Positions 38,568-51,298 are shown, numbered from the stretch's first letter. The stretch: 64,000 nt of DNA from Vespa crabro (GCF_910589235.1 NC_060960.1:3151339-3215338); one strand, 5' to 3'. Numbers and translations are program-made. The notes: generated from the letters alone by a model not told the origin.

Positions 38568-41280
38568 AATATGTATATATATATTTATATATATATTTAT
38601 ATATATGATATACATACAGGTATACGTACTTACATATAGGGATGCATTCAATATATGTTCTATACAGGAGATCAATCGTCAAATAGAATAGGGAGAATAG
38701 GGAGTTCCTTTGTTTTGAGAGAAAAAGAAAAAGGGGAAATTGGTAAAGGAAATTGTCCTCTCGTCGAAATCTTGAATTTTATTGCTATTCTATCTTGACA
38801 TCTTGACACAAGGAATTTGTTTACCAGAAGAGGGGTAGCAATGGAGGATAACATGGTGGAAATTCAATTATCAAGACGCATCCACTATTGTCAGGAAATT
38901 GCGTTTCAGACTTGAAAAGAAGAAGCAAGGATATGGTAAGTTTATTTTTATCCTTTTCTTCTTTCTTTTTATATTTTTATGTACAATAGATTTCATATTG
39001 AAATTCACCTATATTTTAACTTTCTTTTTTTATATTTTCATTAACTATAAATCGTTGTTTAAATAATTAATCGTTATATGTATTTTTGTTAATTACAAGT
39101 CGTTATTACTTCAGATTGAAAATGATGAAGCGAAGTTTGTTCTCGTGTAATCGTGGCTTTTTAAACTTCTCTCTTCGTTTGAAATTTAATACAAGGCGAG
39201 CTGTTTTACGTCTCTACGGTAAAAGGTGACTGTCGGGTAATGGAGCGTCCTTTAAAGGATGCGCGCGAGCTTCCATTTACGTTAAAAGTACTTCAACTTG
39301 ACGCGTAACGAAATTCGATTTTCCGATAATTTGTCGCGAAATGTCGTAAATATTCGCGAATCGAATTTCAACTGAGATATAGTGCATATTCGTGTCTATT
39401 AATAATGCAAAAAAAAAAGACGAAAAATTTCCTCTGTCGATCTTTTGTTCGAGCTGTGATAATTTAAATTAAATATAGTATATTATAAAAATCGTTATCC
39501 AAAATATATGTGTTCTAATTTTTTCAATACTTAAAGAATCTAATGCATGCATTAATTTAAATGCATAACTAATTGAAATACCAACAAAATATATCGAGCT
39601 GGTATAATTAATTTTTTATATGATTAAGTTTCATGCTTGAGGAGAAACAATATAAGACGTTGACAATGTTTGCGAGTATTAGGTATTAGTAAAAAATAAA
39701 AATATTGTTAAGTCTTTTATCGTAGGTAACATTTTTTATATTAAAATTTTTAGATTTAAACTGAATGTACAATTGTATTATCTATATCATAAAAAGCATA
39801 AAATATTTCCTATCGATAAATGGCATTTATAATTAACATTATCAACTTACGACTATAATAGTATGGATTAATGCATTCATATATTATTCAAGCATATATA
39901 GATAACAAAAATTGTGAAATAAATACAACAAATTACTCATAATTTACAAATAAATAAAGAATATTACACTGATTCGATTATGCCATTTATTACTTAAAAA
40001 AATCTCATGAACGTTTACCATTCTTCCCAGAACGAGATATTCTTTCTGAAAAATCAGAGAGAAAAGTATATTTAAAATTCATTAAAAGTTGCTATTGGAA
40101 TGATATTGAATAGTAGGAAACGATTGGTTTCGTGAAATTATGCCTGAGGTGACCGTGTTATAATTACCGTTTTATTTCATTATCATATGAGGCTAACTGA
40201 CTACTAATGACATTTACTCGTTTTGGCTGAGTCGCTCTTAAACGTCAGCTGTCGTTAATAATGTAAGAAAAAAATAGATCATAGAAGAAAGAGGGAGAGA
40301 GAGAAAGAAAGAGAAAGAGAGAGAAGGATATTAATTCTCACGTCAGTGACATTCCAACGAATCTACTTATCGATTACAGTTCGACGATAGAGTATTTATA
40401 ATTCATTGAATTTATTAAGTAAGTCAGCTTCGTGATCCGAATATAAGCGCTACGTGTCTTAATATGCTTTCCGTTCTTAATTCATGACATCCATTCTCAC
40501 AGATAATAATCCTCGGCGTTGAATTTTAGCACGGCATCGATTTAATATCGACGACTCGACCTCATTGCGGAGAATCGAATTGGTAATGAAAGATAATTGA
40601 TATCCTTGTGAAAGTTCGTTTATACGAACGACTGCAGACATAATCGATTGAGAATGGTATCGTAGATATCTATGGATATTCCTTTTCGTGAGTATTATCT
40701 TTGCTTGATATGTCTTATCGTCCTTTTTTCTTTCATTTTATTTCTTTTTTTTCTTTTTTTTTTACAAAACTTTTTTACTTATATCCTTGATATCGTTTGT
40801 TCGATAATAATCTTAGATAAAATAGACAATTTTTACGAATTTTCGAAGTACTTAACGATTTATTTAACGAAGAACTTTATCTCCATTTCAATGGATTTAA
40901 GATAATGAATAGGATCAATATACAGATATATTTTTAAAATGAATCTATGTCCATCGGCACGAGATTTAACTTGATTATATACGAGGATGGCAGCATACAC
41001 ATTCGGTATTATAAGATTATAACTTTATTAGGAACCACGGTGACGCTTTCGCAAAGGTAATTCGGGATAATTTTTTTTCCCCTATCCGACGATTCGATTT
41101 TCGGCGAGCAAATTGCACGATCGCGACGCTATTACCCTTTTCGCTTTTCAACAGGACAGGATCCGTATTGAGAGGAAGCTGCGAATGGATTCCCGATAAT
41201 TTTCGCTAATTCCTTTACGCACGATAACCCTTTTTTAATAAAAGCTGCACTTACATACATATATCGAGACTTTGATTCGA

Positions 41281-41332
41281 ATAAAAAAAAAAAAAAATAA
41301 TAATAACAATAATAATAATAATAATATAAAAA
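41281..41332. repeat. (A)n(AAT)n tract
   Basis: A-rich start followed by AAT triplets. Confidence 0.93.
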
Positions 41333-41777
41333 AGGAGAAAGAAAGGTGTTGTAAAGTGCTTCCGATAATGTCCTATTCAATACATATTAGTTGTTAATGT
41401 TTAAAGAATTATTCCTTTTGAAAGTACGATCCTACTTATCGAATACGATCTATTCAATATAATAAGGATAATGAAAGATTTCAAAGAAATATATGCGAGG
41501 CTTTATCAATATGAATAATAGTACAATAAATTATATTGCAACGTATATGTGTCTATATATATTTTCTAAACTTTATTTTATTTTCTTTTTACGTAAAATT
41601 CATTAACCAAGACTTTTACACTTTATCAATATTATATTATTAATTCCGCTTTATTTTATTAACACTCGCATTTAGAGGTAACATTTATTTTTTTTTTCTT
41701 TCAGCAACGATTTAGTCTTTGAAATAGAATCTATAACTTTTCTAAAGCTCAATTTGAACATGGTCTTTCGCGATATC

Positions 41778-41829
41778 GTATAACAAAAGTTCTCTATATC
41801 CATTGGTAAAACAAAAGTTCTCTATATCC
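41778..41829. repeat. 28-bp period tandem duplication
   Basis: The 20-bp block AACAAAAGTTCTCTATATCC occurs at 41782-41801 and again at 41810-41829, and similarity extends a few bases to the left (GTATAAC/GTAAAAC). A recent short duplication. Confidence 0.92.
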
Positions 41830-42134
41830 CTATTCTGTGGCTGGCCGACAATTACAAGGACGTTCTGTCAATGCGGTAAACGCATTCGATTGTTATCCAA
41901 CGTACGCAAATTGATTGGGTTTGGGAAGTGTGCCGGACGATTTAAAAATTCGAGGGACCACGTCAGGCGGGAGCAACAATTTTGTCAGTGTCCGCTCGTG
42001 CACGCAAGAGATCTAGAAATAGGGGTAAAAGTGTATGAGAGAGAAAGAGAGAGGGAGAGAAACAGAACGCGTCCCTCGTTAATAACGGACCGTTGTCACA
42101 GTAAATAACAATAAAACTCTATTAATGTGGTAGT

Positions 42135-42150
42135 ACCGGTAGCTACCGGT
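42135..42150. promoter_or_regulatory. 16-bp perfect palindrome ACCGGTAGCTACCGGT
   Basis: A fully self-complementary word of balanced composition made of two ACCGGT half sites, each itself palindromic, in a GC-richer patch. ACCGGT resembles the core of Grainyhead-type sites (AACCGGTT), but the flanking bases do not match well. About one 16-bp palindrome is expected by chance in a window this size. Confidence 0.35.
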
Positions 42151-42249
42151 CTTGGCAGCTAGCCAGGGACATACCGGCACGGCTATTCACCCTGCAGAAT
42201 ACACACTGCCACCACCAATGTCGACGCCACTGCGCCACCCACCTTCTAT

Positions 42250-42275
42250 CTGTCTCTCTGTCTGTTTGTCTGTCT

Positions 42276-42328
<53 letters not shown>

Positions 42329-42336
42329 CTCTCTTT
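42250..42336. repeat. (CTGT)n(CT)n tract
   Basis: CTGT units followed by pure and interrupted CT. Confidence 0.94.
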
Positions 42337-42584
42337 CAGGAATATCCTCACCGAGCTCTTCGCATAGCTCTACTCTCTTCCCACGTAATCCGGGACTAGC
42401 TCGTATGCGGCATTACGCATCGTGGCTAGAGCTGGAATCTCGATTTCGCTTACGAGTCGATTGCTAAGTCGTGAAATTTACCCCATCTTCTATGGATGAA
42501 CGCTTGTTATATAGCTTACGCTTGTTCGTTCGTTAAATCGTCAGATATTGTAATGTTTACAAACGATTTATCATTCTTCCTTTC

Positions 42585-42641
42585 TTTTTCTTCCTCTTTC
42601 TCTTTTTTTTTCTTTTTCTTTTTCTTTTTCTTTTTTTTTTA
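42585..42641. repeat. T-rich (TTTTTC)n tract
   Basis: Pyrimidine-only run including four TTTTTC units. Confidence 0.92.
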
Positions 42642-43365
42642 TAATTTTCTTTCAAAAAATTTTATTAATTGTTAGTCAATAAGGATGAGATACGTTGATT
42701 TACAAAATGTTTCGTAAATGATAGATAAAATTCTTTGTATTCTTTTACTATGTCAGATAAAAGAATTTGAAAGATTTAACAACAACAGATAGCAGGGATA
42801 TAAACCCAAAATTTGAATTCAGCCATCATTCATTTACGCTTAACTACGAAGACCATAATTTTGTACATCGGCGTCAATGATAACGAACCATCAATCTTAA
42901 GATTGACAATGTACACTATTTTTGCATTAGACCAAATCAAAGATCGTGTTCGAGTTCGATTATTCTTAGGTACTAATGTCTAAAGAAAAAAAAAAATGAA
43001 AGATTGAGAATTTTGTTAAACTATTAAGTTAATCTTTGACTTTTTTTCCACTTGAACTCGTTGAATGATCAGGATAGAAAAAAAGGAAATATGAATCGAC
43101 TGAGAAAAAAGAGAAAGAAAGAAAGAAAGTGAAAGAAGGAGACAGTATTTTAGCCAATGTCGATAGTAGAAGGATAAACCTACTCGAGAAGTAAAAGAAG
43201 AAAAGTTTCGTTCTCCAGTGAGTGTCTCCAACGACAAATATCGTTTCCACCTCGGTTCGATCGCAATCGAGAGAAAACAAACGGTTGCCCAAGGGCACGT
43301 GGACGAATGAAAAGGGCTTCGTCCCTTTCCAAGGATGGATTATCCGGACGATACGTGGACACTCG

Positions 43366-43435
43366 TTTTCTTTTCTTTTCTTTTCTTTTCTTTTCTTTTC
43401 TTTTCTTTTCTTTTCTTTTCTTTTCTTTTCTTTTC
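43366..43435. repeat. (TTTTC)14 pentanucleotide repeat
   Basis: 70 bp, fourteen perfect copies, no interruptions. Confidence 0.98.
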
Positions 43436-44699
43436 GACGATCTTCGCGCCTCGCTACCTCGCCAATTCTCTTTCGATTCGATTCACCGAATAGTATGGAC
43501 TTTCTATTCCGAGTGATCCTTCATGTGGAAATTTTTGCGAGATTCTAAAAGGTAAAGTTTCAAAAGTTTAATGTTCATTTCTAACGAGAAAAACATAATC
43601 GATAATCGTCTTTCTCTTTCATGTGAATATACAACTTGTCGAATTGATAAATAAATTGAAAATTTTTTAAGAGAATACTAATTTCGACACGTATCTTAAT
43701 GTTTCGAAGTAATATATCACATCTATAATATATCACAGTTCATTTAAACTGTTGGCAAATGTCGGACAAATATAAGAAAGAAAACTTTTTCATCGAAAGC
43801 AAAATTTCAGGCTTTATCTTTATTCTAATATGAAAAAAATGATCTTTCAAAGTGTAGTTTCCAAAATCATAAGATAAATTGATGGTGGTCTCTTATTTCC
43901 ATTACAAGTTCGTATATTTAGGGAGGCTAGAAAAATCAGAAGAAAAGGAAATTGGCGAGAGTAGAAAAGAAAAGAGAAAGTTAAAAGAAGAAGTAGAAAA
44001 GACGATAGGTAATTGATACAACTTCGCTTCGGAAAAGAAAAGCGAGAAAGAGAAAGAGAGAGAGAGGGGGAAGAGGGAGGGAGAGAGACAGAGAGAATGA
44101 GAGAGAGGGAAGAACTAAATCGAGCGTAACGTGGTGTGGGGTCGTCGAGTTTCTACAGGCGAATAGAACGTCCTCCAGATTAATTTCCCGTTACCACGAC
44201 CATCGGAATCTTCTCATGAGAGAAGTTGGAAGAAAATGAAAAAAGTAAAATGAGAGAGAACGTTCTCTCGCCGTTTCTGGATCGCGATCGTTATAAAAGA
44301 ACTCGAAGATAGATAGAGACAATAAAAAACAAAATGGATTATACGGCTTTTCGAAATCGAACTTCTGAGACCCTTTAAGAAGAAAGAAAGAGCGATACTC
44401 CTCCATTAAATCCTTAGGTACAGGATATTCGCGTTCTTCTCATCGTTCTCTTGTGATACCGGAAGAAGGAGAGAGAAGTGGGAGGCAATAGAATTGCTAA
44501 TCGCACGATAAACACTCCCACAACTGTTCTCCCATGGCTTTTACGTAGTTCAGTGCAAGCAGCATCCTGTGCTGCCGTTAATGGCGCTCGCTCTCAAAAA
44601 AACTCGTGCGTGTGCACGACTGCATAAAAAAAAAAAGAAGAAAAAAGAAAAAAAACGCTAGAATCGTCTACGAAATGGTAGCTCGTTTATGAGCTTGTA

Positions 44700-44702
<3 letters not shown>

Positions 44703-44760
<58 letters not shown>
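44703..44760. repeat. (CT)29 microsatellite
   Basis: 58 bp of perfect CT. Confidence 0.98.
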
Positions 44761-44763
<3 letters not shown>

Positions 44764-45421
44764 CTCCCTCCGCTTTTTTTCTTTTTTTTTATCTCTTTAC
44801 CTCGATCGAAAGAACTTCGACGATGCACTCACTTTAACTTTTTATTTTTAATACTCGAATATTCGGTTAGATGCGTCAGATTATTAGCTTTACATGAATT
44901 TTTATTTCATCCTCTAGAATCTTGAATAACGAACATTAAGTAAAGTAAGGCGGTAATTTTGTCGTCCTCTAAAAGTTTCATCCTACTTAATGGAAGAGCT
45001 AATGACCAAGTTACGAGAGAAACGGAAACTTTGGTTAACCCTTGAACCTGTTGGAGCCACTGGATATACGCATATCTAAAGAGTGTGTAATGTATGCTCA
45101 TTAACAACTTCCCTTGCAGTTTCATAAATTTTCGCGAACCATTCCATAATTTCAATGAAGTGAAAATACCGGGAATACTAAATCATGAAGTCAATTATTA
45201 TTATCATTATCCGCGGTGATCACCAAATAGACGACATAGCTCAATTCGGTAGCTTTACAAAGTAAAAAGTTAAGAGGTAAAAAACTATTCGTTCGAATGC
45301 TAACGTTCCACGAGTTGATCGTTTTCGGGAGTATCTTTGCAAAAGAAATGCATTTAATAGATCGTCGAAGTTTAGAAACTCATAAAGGACTTTTCCGACG
45401 AATTTCAACTGTTTTCACCCA

Positions 45422-45604
45422 ATGATCGTTATCCACCAAACGGTAATTACCGTATTCATTTGCAACGGCAAACCAACGGAAATTCATAGTCGTACGTTAG
45501 CAAACAGCAAGAATCCGATCTCCGTTCGGCCGAGCGGAGGCAAACCCGCTTTATTACTACTAAACAGGCTGACCGAGCAGTATATTACCACTAGACGGGT
45601 CTGA
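45422..45604 (+). CDS. Hypothetical 60-codon ORF
   Basis: An ATG-to-TGA frame in a GC-richer island. The product is basic and polar, with no signal peptide or domain seen. Its last part overlaps a diverged duplication (45551-45604) that may explain the openness. I recognise no family and regard the island as more likely regulatory than coding. Confidence 0.1.
   Translation: MIVIHQTVITVFICNGKPTEIHSRTLANSKNPISVRPSGGKPALLLLNRLTEQYITTRRV
45551..45604. repeat. Diverged 22-bp direct duplication
   Basis: Two copies around TATTAC-ACTA-AC-GG-CTGA at 45551-45572 and 45583-45604, about 31 bp apart, differ by several transitions and one indel. They lie inside a GC-richer island. Confidence 0.6.
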
Positions 45605-46970
45605 TATATTAGCAGGCAGGCCTGCCAACCCACTGGCCAATATCCATAGTCAAGTCCCAACGGTAGCTAGCTCAACTTTCCTCCTCCAATGCCAGAGCTA
45701 GCATCAGCACCAACACCATAGACACCAACCATCATCATCATCAACAACAGCAGCAGCAAAGCAACGTTATTCTCATCTGCTTACCGAGATCCTATTCCGG
45801 ACAAAATTTCTTCCTTCTCGGACAAAACTATTAATTTTGGCTTCCCGTTCGCTCACCGTCGTTGGCCACGGTGGATAATTCAATTTTGTGGCGTAATACC
45901 GCGAAATTAACGAACGATATCGGGAATTGTGCGAATCTTCGACTCTCTGTCATTCATTATATAAACGATTTCTATCATCGATTGAAATAATACGTTCGTT
46001 TACATCTTCTTTTTTTCTTCTTCATCTTTTTCTTCCTTTTTTTATCCTCTCAATGATCCCCTGAAACGAGGAAAAAGAGATCTTCCTTCGGGAAATGCTC
46101 GATCTCGTTCGAGATTTTCCATCAACCTTTCGACGCGTGACTTTCTTTGAGAGTCTTCTTGAGTCGATGTTGATCCAACCTTTGAACTCATGCCTCTTTC
46201 AACGAGCCGATTCAGCGAGCATTGACCTATATAAACTCTGAAGAACGTCCTCGATTCACGAGGACGATACGCGTACGATCTTTAAAGCTTCGACTTATGC
46301 GAGAGTAAACTTGGCTCTTAGAAAGTGCAATGGTTTCTTCGGTCAGCATATTATACACCGTGACACATTTGAGTGAGGCCTTTTAAATAACTACTTTCTA
46401 TTGAAAATAGTAGCAAGTCTTTTGGAATAAAGTTATTTCGTTTCAAAAAGTATTGCAATTAAACGAGATGTATCAATAGAAAGCTCCATTAAAAAAAAAA
46501 AAAAAAACTTATGATCAAAGATATAATTGTAGTACTTTAATATTTTAACGTTTTTATTCGAAACATTTTATTCTATGTATACAAATAAATAAATTTTCTT
46601 TCTTTTTTGTTTTTTTAATTTATTCAATGGCATATAATGTTATATATGTTTCATTATAATCAGATACTATCTAACCTTGAAACAAAAAAGAAGTAAAGAG
46701 AAAATCGATTAAGTGCATCGTTAATCTATCGATTACTAATGGAAAGTAGTCAAAGATATTCAATCAAGTGTTCTAATTGTAAGAGTAGCTGAAACGGAGC
46801 GAGCCGCAAGGGATAATACGTTGAAATCTGCAATGAGGTACAGTTCCAAGTAGCCACTAACGTGCCGTAACTATAATCGACTACTCAAAGTTGTGAACTA
46901 TTCGAATTTGTATACAGGCACCACTAACGTCGCTATGCATTTCTATCGACTACTTACGAGCCCTCCCTTC

Positions 46971-47119
46971 TCCCTTTCTCTCTCTCTCTCTCTCTCTCTT
47001 ACTTCCCTTGACCCCCCATCCTTCGGAAAAGGCGATGGTCCTAGCTTGACGTTATTTCCGGTTAAAGCGGGAACGCATTCTAAAGTTTGTAAAGTACACA
47101 CATACATACACACACAGAG

Positions 47120-47155
<36 letters not shown>
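46971..47155. repeat. (CT)n and (GA)n arrays in inverted arrangement
   Basis: CT at 46971-47000 and GA at 47116-47155 flank 115 bp of GC-richer unique DNA, and could pair as the arms of a hairpin. Confidence 0.9.
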
Positions 47156-47157
<2 letters not shown>

Positions 47158-47708
47158 GGTAAGAGAAGGTGGCTTGCTTCCTCGCTCCGGGAATCGCGAT
47201 TACATTCTCGAGAAGTGCACCTCAAAGTGTACTGTTGGATGCAATAATCGAGAGGGCTGTGTGCAACAGGGTTGACTTTTTCCACTAACTTCTACTCTTG
47301 CCTCCTATACTTACCCTCGTCCTAGCAACGATCCAATTTCGCATGACTTTGACGTAAGGAAGTACGATTACTCGTTAAAAGCTGAAACAAACGTCTAACA
47401 TCGATAATTCGATGCTATCCGTTTTTTTATATTTTTTACTTTCTCTTTTTTGGCAATTCATAAACAATTAAAAATCATTTTTTAATGAATTATTTCATGG
47501 ACTTATCGAAAAAATATTACGACATTTAATCGATGTAAATTTTGAATGATTTGGAGAAATGAAAAGCTTGGTAATTTTTGTACATCGAAGTATTGACTTT
47601 TGCTTTAATTAGGTTTGAATTTTTTTAATGGAAAGGCGGTATTAACGAAAATTTTCAAAATAAAAATCTTTTTCGGAGAAATAAAATGTTTCAGGCACAT
47701 TTTCTTTC

Positions 47709-47711
<3 letters not shown>

Positions 47712-47745
<34 letters not shown>

Positions 47746-47786
47746 CGATATATATCTATATATAGAGAGAGAAAGTGAAAGAGAAA
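47712..47786. repeat. CT array joined to GA array through an AT palindrome
   Basis: (CT)n at 47712-47741 runs through TTTTCGATATATATCTATATATA into GAGAGAGAAAG from 47764. The whole can fold back on itself as one long hairpin, unlike the other single-strand-biased arrays here. Confidence 0.75.
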
Positions 47787-48743
47787 TAAACGTATTTATA
47801 AGCGTATTTATTTATTTTTAAGCTAACGATGTTCGTTAATTTGCTACTCGACCTTTCGGTTTAACGTAAATTACATTTAAATCGAATTTTACTTTTACTT
47901 TTAATTAAATACGTACGCATATGATTGATACGCTGCTAATTAATCTTCTTGTTCTTTTTATTATTCGAATCGCTTTTACAAATCATTAGATTCATCTTAC
48001 AGTGAAAGTCTAATCAACGTTACAGTTTATTAGTATTCATTAAAATCGTTTTAATGAGATAGAAATCTCTTTCCATGAAATTATTAGAAAACGTAGTATA
48101 TAAGAGATGTTAGATGTTAAAAAAAAAAAGAAAGAAAAGAAAAAAGAAAAAAGAAAGTACAGGAAATGGATATAGAATAGGAAAGACAGAAGAAAGAAAT
48201 GACTAGAGAAGAAAAGAAATAGAAAAATTTCAACCGTGTTCGAATTAAAGTGATATGAAAAAAATGGGTTATGCATTAATTTCCTATCCGTGCCGGTGGA
48301 GACCACGCATGTTTTCTCTCGGTTCAGTTTTTTCGAACGCTTACTTTCACGTGAAAACGAATAAAGAAAATTCACCTAGCGTTGGCTCGATCGATTTTTA
48401 GAACGAGACAAGAAAAACTCCGGAATATCTGTCTATCCTAAAAAATTTCTATTTCTTTTTCTATCGCGGCAATGTTTTAAATTTTCGTCATTTAAATGAG
48501 TAACTGAACGGAAAAATCTGTTTTCAAAGCCGAGAATATTCGTATAATAATATTATAAAGTTAAGTGAAGCTCTAACGTACTACTACGATATATGTACAT
48601 ATCTATCCTTTTTTCTTCTCTATTTTTTTTTTTTTTTTAATATTAGATTACTATCATCGTTCTGACGTACGATATAACGTTTATTCAGATTCACTAGTTT
48701 CCTTTAAAAATACTCCTCCGTAGAAAATGTTCCGGGATTTATT

Positions 48744-48764
48744 AAAAAAAAAAAAAAAAAAAAA
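48744..48764. repeat. (A)21 homopolymer
   Basis: Followed by GGAAAA-type purine repeats to about 48796. Confidence 0.95.
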
Positions 48765-49284
48765 GGAAAAAAGGAAAAAAGGGAAAGAAAGAAAAAACTC
48801 GTAATACACGTGTGACATTCTATGGCGTTAAATAAAATCCGTTTATACTTGCCGAAACGTAAACGAACATAATAAAATTAATCTCCCTTGCTAATACACT
48901 TGAATCCTATTAGATCGTATGAAACTCGACGGCGCAACGGCAAATATATCCGATTAAAATGAAATAGAATCGTTTAATAAAGAATATATCTACGTATATA
49001 TGTATATATATAGATATGTAAATGTACTTTACATATATATATATAATGGATATAGTATATGAATGGGAAAGGTTAATAAATGTGTAGTATATTCTATAGT
49101 TTGTTCTGCCTCTTTCTCTCTTTTTCTCTCTTCCGCCTCTCTTTCATACGTTTATTTCTTATTACATTTCATTGTGCAAGAAAGTAAATATCTTTTATCG
49201 TGAAAATTAAATTACGTTCATATATGTTCACAAAACCGATATTGAAATATAAAAGCAAGAGGTGCAGATAGGTGACGGGAAGAA

Positions 49285-49285
49285 A

Positions 49286-49340
<55 letters not shown>
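49285..49340. repeat. (GA)n microsatellite
   Basis: 56 bp with two AAA interruptions. Confidence 0.96.
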
Positions 49341-49341
<1 letters not shown>

Positions 49342-50245
49342 CGGGAAAAAAACGGATAAAACGAAAAGGGTTTTTCAGATCAGCCAAGAGTATGTTCGAA
49401 GAAAAAGATTTGCTTTTGCATTACTTGCCGTCAAGGGGTCGATAATTTCACGGAAGAGCTTTTTTCTTTACACTAGCTGCCGTCCATTGAAGTGGCACTT
49501 TTACGAAATCCGAGCTTCTCCTATCCCTACCTCCCTCCCTCCCACTCTCTCTCTCTCTCTCTCTTTTTCTTTCTCTTTCTTTCGTTCATACTTGAGGAGC
49601 TGAACTCCTCTGATATTTTCTCGGTCGTAATGCCTGCGTCTGAAATTCCACGCTAAAGTAGCAGAGGCTGTAAGCCGAAATATAGTGACAGTTTATTTTG
49701 ACACATAATACAGAAGTCCTCTGATGTGTTCCTCGATGTAACGGTAACAAGTCGACTTATGCTCAAATAACACAAGTTTATCCGATTTCATGGTTCGATA
49801 TACGAAGTTCCTAAATCGTTTGACCTATCGAATATCTAACAAGAATAAAACCATTATAAACTTCTTTATTTATTATATACTTTACAAAAAACTCTATTTC
49901 TTAATTTTTCAAGCCTTAGAACATATATAATATATGTATATATATGTATATCACATATTTATCTACGTCGATAAGATCACAGAAAGAAAGAAAGAAAGAA
50001 AGAGAGGTTGTGTATCTCAAAAAATATAAATCTACCTGAAAGTATAACAGATATGTAATAGCACTGTTCGACTTGATATCTACAATATCGATTTCGTAGC
50101 GAGAAAATGGATGTTTACCCTCTCGAATATAACCAAGGTTATACGATCTTGTTCCAAGTCCTTGTTGTTGTTCTCGTTTTTATTATTATTATCATTATCG
50201 TTTGTTATTAAGTCCAGAGGAAACATAAAAGTTGGTAGATAGAAC

Positions 50246-50413
50246 ATGGCAAATGACGAGCTATCGAGAACAAGAATGTTGAAGTGCCTACGGGCAATGG
50301 TGGGTTCTCAGTTTACTGTGCAGAAGGAGCATCGTCGAGAACTTCAATTCCCGAGGGGCCTCCCGAGGGACCTTTCTACCATTCTTTCAGATGGCTATTC
50401 AGCTACATGTTAA
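50246..50413 (+). CDS. Hypothetical 55-residue small ORF
   Basis: A short frame with a good insect start context (GAACATGG, A at -3 and G at +4) and a second in-frame ATG ten codons later. It encodes a basic, soluble-looking peptide beginning MANDELSRTRMLKCLRAMVG and ending in GYSATC before TAA. It lies in a GC-richer patch just before a CT microsatellite. The +1 frame over the same stretch is also open, without an ATG. Nothing is recognisable by family. A GTGGGT inside (after codon 18) could be a donor if this is a first coding exon. Confidence 0.17.
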   Translation: MANDELSRTRMLKCLRAMVGSQFTVQKEHRRELQFPRGLPRDLSTILSDGYSATC

Positions 50414-51085
50414 ATGGTGCCAGGGTCTGCACCTTTCTTTTTCTTCTTCTTCTTCTCTCTCTCTCTCTCTCTCTTTCTCTCGTTACAACTTTCTATCTTA
50501 CTGTCGCTACGGGACTCATCACTTGTTCCGTTCTACCACCAATATCCTATTTTCGTTCTATTCTAGTACCACTTCGGTATCATCACTAATGTTATATCGA
50601 TTTACTTTCTTAGAGTAATATTTTTGATTTCTTTTAAAATTATATGTTCTATAACCATAGCATATAATTCAAGTGTCATGCAACGTGACTACGCTGTTTA
50701 CATTTCATGTTGAAAAATGCTAGTATAGCATCAAGCCGCAATTTTAAATTACGATGCTGTCGGATCTATCGACACGTCTTTGAAACAAGTATTATCGCGT
50801 CACTTGTCATTTTTCTACAACATTTTTTCATTGACGTTCAAACGGATAATGTTCAAGCACAAATAGACGGACGTAAAAAAGTTTTAAAAGAATATTACTG
50901 TAAAAATTGGATTATAAAAATTATGTATCTTTTGATCTGCTCAAAAATTTATAATTTTTAATATTTTTAAATAATATCAAGAATTTTTTTTCAAGCGTAC
51001 GTTTATTTTATATATATATAGCACATGTTATAATTTTTAAGAAAATCAGATATGTTGCTCAAAAAGTGATCGATTTTATTTTCTT

Positions 51086-51136
<51 letters not shown>

Positions 51137-51150
51137 CCTCTTTCTCTCAT
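51086..51150. repeat. (CT)n microsatellite
   Basis: CT with a TCT phase shift and CCC interruption. A TAGA/GA run on the opposite composition follows at 51264-51298. Confidence 0.95.
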
Positions 51151-51263
51151 TATCTCATTCCATCGAGCAGCCCGCCATCTTGGCATCTCTCTCTTCAGGA
51201 CTATTGTTAGAGATCTCTCATTGTCTCCTGTTGTCGGCACATTGCTCATCAGAATTAAAGAGT

Positions 51264-51298
51264 TAGATAGATAGATAGATAGAGAGAGAGGAGAGAAG
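51264..51298. repeat. (TAGA)n(GA)n tract
   Basis: Four TAGA units, then GA. Confidence 0.93.

Larger units (their letters stand above)
38609..42134. other. AT-rich DNA, no gene seen
   Basis: Largely AT-rich. GC-richer pieces at 39170-39380 and 41040-41220 have no exon structure. An open frame from 41803 has no ATG. Confidence 0.6.
42337..46970. other. Non-coding DNA with GC-richer islands
   Basis: Islands at 43200-43350, 44120-44230, 44500-44610 and 45400-45900, the last with TCGG(CCGA) and CAGGCAGGCCTGCC palindromic words. A (CAT)(CAA)(CAG) triplet patch lies at 45730-45760. Confidence 0.55.
47787..50245. other. AT-rich DNA, no gene seen
   Basis: Purine-rich stretch at 48119-48225; (GAAA)n at 49981-50005; GAGGAGCTGAACTCCTC inverted repeat at about 49594-49610. 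Confidence 0.6.

Noticed and set aside
41803..42108. 101-codon Cys-containing open frame
   Set aside because: No ATG start; the end is a GA microsatellite and the beginning is the 28-bp duplication.
45778..45965. Minus-strand open stretch ending at a GTAAGC donor
   Set aside because: About 50 codons open, but there is no matching acceptor, no domain and the sequence looks like non-coding island DNA.
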